Shown one piece after another: positions 5,544 through 7,001 of a DNA stretch of 7,001 nucleotides (position 1 is the stretch's first letter; every line of letters starts with the position of its first letter). This DNA is from Lachnospiraceae bacterium (GTDB taxonomy: Bacteria; Bacillota_A; Clostridia; Lachnospirales; Lachnospiraceae): the NCBI GenBank assembly GCA_021770615.1, contig JAETQR010000094.1:1-7001 (forward strand), given 5' to 3'. The position numbers and the translations under genes were made by a program. The notes beneath the pieces are model-generated. The model was not told where the DNA came from. It ran no database searches and saw only the letters and a program-made list of their open reading frames with translations.

Positions 5544-5786
5544 ATGAAAAAAATTATAGAAGATGAAGGCTTAATTTTATTAAGTGATGGAAACAATTAT
5601 TATATAGAGTATGAATCTGGGGAATTGATGGTTAAACAAAAAAGAATAAAAATAACATTAGAAGAAGCGGAAGTGATTAAGTTGTCGCCAGACATAATGT
5701 ATGATATTATGATCGGATACCAAGATAATGGTGTTTATGGTGAAGAAGTTAAGGAATGTGAAACTTTGGATCTGTTGACAGACTAA
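5544..5786 (+). CDS. Small acidic protein, putative immunity protein
   Basis: An intact 80-residue protein starting at ATG 5544, which has AGGGAG at 5533-5538; the earlier in-frame ATG at 5526 lacks a ribosome binding site. There is no membrane segment. The first half looks like a small beta sheet (GLILLSDGNNYYIEYESGEL) followed by a helix (ITLEEAEVIKLS). The second half is acidic and ends YGEEVKECETLDLLTD. Size, acidity and the position between relics suit a cytosolic immunity protein, but no family is recognised. The hairpin and T tract at 5792-5844 probably end its transcript. Confidence 0.6.
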   Translation: MKKIIEDEGLILLSDGNNYYIEYESGELMVKQKRIKITLEEAEVIKLSPDIMYDIMIGYQDNGVYGEEVKECETLDLLTD

Positions 5787-5791
5787 AGAAA

Positions 5792-5844
5792 AATGGCCTT
5801 CTGTAGGGTATACTTATTGTACCAATTACAGGAGGTCATTTTTT
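5792..5844 (+). terminator. Hairpin with T tract that hides a ribosome binding site
   Basis: AATGGCCTTCTGTA (5792-5805) pairs with TACAGGAGGTCATT (5827-5840) over 14 bases, with two G-U wobbles and no mismatch as RNA. The loop adds an inner GGTA/TACC pairing (5807-5810, 5820-5823). A run of six Ts (5839-5844) follows. It therefore looks like an intrinsic terminator for the gene ending at 5786. Its 3' arm also holds AGGAGG (5830-5835), the ribosome binding site of the next start at 5845, so read-through RNA would hide that site. Transposons commonly use this to silence their transposase on external transcripts. Confidence 0.6.
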
Positions 5845-5916
5845 ATGATGGGAAAACAAAGCGGACAGATCCAGATGGTAATCTTTGATATAGATTCTGT
5901 GATTCGTAAACAGTAG
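5845..5916 (+). pseudogene. Transposase N-terminal fragment (probably IS1182-type)
   Basis: ATG 5845 follows AGGAGG by nine bases and encodes 23 residues, MMGKQSGQIQMVIFDIDSVI then RKQ and TAG 5914-5916. The GKQSGQIQMV.(F/L)DIDS..P start resembles what I recall of IS1182-type transposases. Here it breaks off after DIDSVI, and no later transposase sequence follows. Only the 5' end of the element survives, so it is inert. The family name is from memory. Confidence 0.5.
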
Positions 5917-5934
5917 ATAGTGCGTACCACCTCG

Positions 5935-6017
5935 ACCGGTATAAAAAATATGGGACAATAGACTATATTTCTATTATGAGTATCAAAAGTTAAGCTTCAA
6001 CTTTTGATACCGGTATA
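5935..6017. repeat. 9-bp direct repeat around a perfect 12-bp inverted repeat
   Basis: ACCGGTATA occurs at 5935-5943 and 6009-6017. Next to the right copy, GTATCAAAAGTT (5980-5991) and AACTTTTGATAC (5999-6010) form a perfect 12-bp stem with a seven-base loop. The 74-base spacing looks like a small insertion with duplicated target, or recombination between two copies. Only a short frame ending SIMSIKS crosses it. No T tract follows the stem, so it is not a typical terminator. Confidence 0.5.
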
Positions 6018-6291
6018 CGGGAGATCGGTCTATGAGCTCAGAAACAACCATGATGGCTGGGCAGTGCCGTCTCCAAGGATGGGTCGCCCAGATCAGGGAC
6101 TGCTGTGGATGCCGAAGGCGTTTTCAGACTTTACAGAGATGTTTGCGGTGGACTATAATCTCCTTAAGAAGGAATTGGCGGGGGAGAATGGGAAGGAAGT
6201 CACCCTGGAGGAGTATCTGCTAGGCATCCGTGATGCGGGAAAGTTTGACCACAAGATGAACGAGCCGGTGCAGGAGTTTCTGTCGGTGTGA
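5980..6291 (+). pseudogene. Headless C-terminal fragment, unknown family
   Basis: The frame is open from 5980 to TGA 6289-6291, but its only early start is TTG at 6004, without a ribosome binding site and inside the hairpin arm, so this is a 3' remnant. About 95 residues read YGRSVYELRNNHDGWAVPSP, then QGLLWMPKAFSDFTEMF, a charged helix, VTLEEYLLGIRDAGKFD and NEPVQEFLSV. The HDGW...WMPKAFSDFTEMF part vaguely recalls the end of SUKH/SMI1-type immunity domains, but the match is too weak to name. GC is higher than in neighbouring intact genes. Its stop overlaps the following fragment's frame. Confidence 0.45.
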
Positions 6292-6530
6292 CGCGAGGGG
6301 GACAGTATTTAGATGCACAAAAATTGTTTGCACCTGGTAGTCAGTTATCTAAAGAGCAGGCGATGGATGTGTGGGCTTGTTTATCTCAAAGATATGCGGA
6401 GGGTGCTTCAGGGAATACATATGGCTTTGTGAGGGGTGCAAGATCAGAAAGTATTTTTAATACGGTGGAATACCCTGCTTTACAAGCCAACCCCAATGTA
6501 ACTAATATATTTACGGAATTGATGCAATAA
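6249..6530 (+). pseudogene. Toxin C-terminal domain fragment
   Basis: An open frame from 6249 to TAA 6528-6530; a GTG at 6288 is the only early start, with no convincing ribosome binding site. The first residues (to about 6288) are the out-of-frame reading of the previous fragment. From TRGGQYLDAQKLFAPGSQL the sequence looks like a genuine domain of about 80 residues, with AMDVWACLSQRYAEGASGNT, YGFVRGARSESIFNTVEYPA and NPNVTNIFTEL. A W..LS.RYA..ASG ... SIFNTVE.PAL..NPNVT pattern recurs, as I recall, at the C-termini of contact-dependent toxins. No activity can be named. An immunity-like gene follows 13 bases later, as expected of a toxin/immunity pair. The carrier part is missing, so it is unlikely to be exported. 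Confidence 0.5.
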
Positions 6531-6543
6531 GAGGAGAAGATAA

Positions 6544-6813
6544 ATGAAGAGAGATTTTGAAATTGATGTGCCCCATTTTTACTGTTTGGAATATTACAGG
6601 GACGGAAAGAAGGTGATAGTGGAGGCGGACTTCAGAGACCCAGTAACAATATTTAGTACGGATATGGTTAAGCATTGGGAGAAACCTCATGAAAAAGAAA
6701 TTATTGATGAGGATGATAAAAAACGTATTATTACTGATATATATAATTTTTTTGTAGAAAGAGAGGGTGACTCGAAAAGCTTTAAGATGGAAGGAGTAGA
6801 TGAAAATGATTAG
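6544..6813 (+). CDS. Putative immunity protein for the preceding toxin fragment
   Basis: An intact 89-residue acidic protein. ATG 6544 follows GAGGAG (6531-6536) at good spacing. There is no membrane segment. It begins MKRDFEIDVPHFYCLEYYRD with a strand-turn-strand (CLEYYRDGKKVIVEADFRDP), followed by WEKPHEKEIIDEDDKKRII and a helix TDIYNFFVEREG. This compact beta-then-helix plan with Asp/Glu-rich loops is common among small cytosolic immunity proteins. It starts 13 bases after the stop of a toxin-like domain, so pairing is likely. It overlaps the next gene by eight bases (6806-6813). I cannot name the family. Confidence 0.6.
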   Translation: MKRDFEIDVPHFYCLEYYRDGKKVIVEADFRDPVTIFSTDMVKHWEKPHEKEIIDEDDKKRIITDIYNFFVEREGDSKSFKMEGVDEND

Positions 6814-6973
6814 ATTACCGGATGGTGCACAGATTGAGATGGCATGGAAACATGTAAAATATATAAGAAATAATGATTTTATTGCATTTCAGGTGGTTCC
6901 AATGTTTGAGGGAAGGGACGTAATAATCGTGCCTAAACCACCATGCCCGCACACTTGGCACCACCATAAATGA
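6806..6973 (+). CDS. Short protein ending in a truncated WHH-type nuclease motif
   Basis: ATG 6806 has AAGGAG at 6791-6796 and gives 55 residues, MIRLPDGAQIEMAWKHVKYI to HTWHHHK, stopping at 6971-6973. The end PKPPCPHTWHHHK resembles the core of WHH/LHH HNH-like toxin nucleases, where TWHHH is followed by a short gap and M.LV. One frame over, the next bases read MKLCRL, close to that expected M.LV, so a small indel may have cut the motif. The first 40 residues look like a separate small alpha/beta fold and need not belong to a nuclease. It may be a toxin relic, or an immunity-gene start fused to a toxin tail. It overlaps the preceding gene by eight bases. Confidence 0.5.
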   Translation: MIRLPDGAQIEMAWKHVKYIRNNDFIAFQVVPMFEGRDVIIVPKPPCPHTWHHHK

Positions 6974-7001
6974 AACTGTGCAGGCTGTAGGTTATTGAAT
7001 T

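Noticed and set aside
6032..6223. Overlapping plus-strand frame starting at ATG 6032
   Set aside because: Arg/Trp-rich composition typical of a wrong frame; the overlapping frame is more protein-like.
1..7001. CRISPR array, tRNA or rRNA genes
   Set aside because: No regularly spaced repeats and no cloverleaf or rRNA-like sequence were seen on either strand.

Overview
The window looks like a polymorphic-toxin scrapyard from a gut-type Gram-positive (Clostridia, most likely Lachnospiraceae). The clues are AT-rich genes with strong AGGAGG-type ribosome binding sites, a relic of the type VII secretion (T7SS) ATPase EssC with its usual small helical partner, Rhs-repeat debris, and decayed IS66, IS630 and probable IS1182-type insertion sequences. 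The genus assignment is inference; the family-level calls rest on motifs read by eye.

Layout. 1-224: tails of upstream genes, ending in a 35-residue toxin-like tail that overlaps (ATGA) an intact immunity-like gene (221-601, resembling DUF7674). 610-1188: the frameshifted C-terminus of EssC, a frameshifted small helical T7SS partner, and the aborted start of a membrane or exported protein. 1181-1728: a minus-strand IS66 transposase relic. 1730-2264: a possible promoter and an intact membrane-anchored small protein. 2460-3186: an internally deleted IS630-type element with both terminal inverted repeats recognisable. 3294-4001: a second intact membrane-anchored protein. 4029-4702: an Rhs core fragment joined to the tail of a small T7SS-like protein, the start of another small gene, and a gene broken over several frames. 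4683-5318: a third intact membrane-anchored protein. 5419-5541: relic coding sequence. 5544-5786: a small intact acidic protein. 5792-5916: the 5' end of a transposon whose first gene has its ribosome binding site inside a hairpin. 5935-6017: a short repeat and inverted-repeat structure. 5980-6530: two headless fragments, the second resembling a toxin C-terminal domain. 6544-6973: a likely immunity gene and an overlapping short gene ending in a truncated Trp-His-His nuclease-like motif.

How it fits together. The intact genes (221, 1800, 3294, 4683, 5544, 6544) are small single-domain or single-pass proteins, as expected for immunity proteins. Every recognisable secretion, toxin-carrier or transposase gene is truncated or frameshifted. 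The simplest reading is an array of orphan immunity genes kept after loss of their T7SS (LXG) and Rhs toxins, shuffled by recombination and insertion sequences. Three of the intact proteins have an N-terminal membrane anchor, which would suit toxins that act at the cell envelope. No protein here can be given a biochemical activity from sequence alone, apart from the homology-based calls on the relics.
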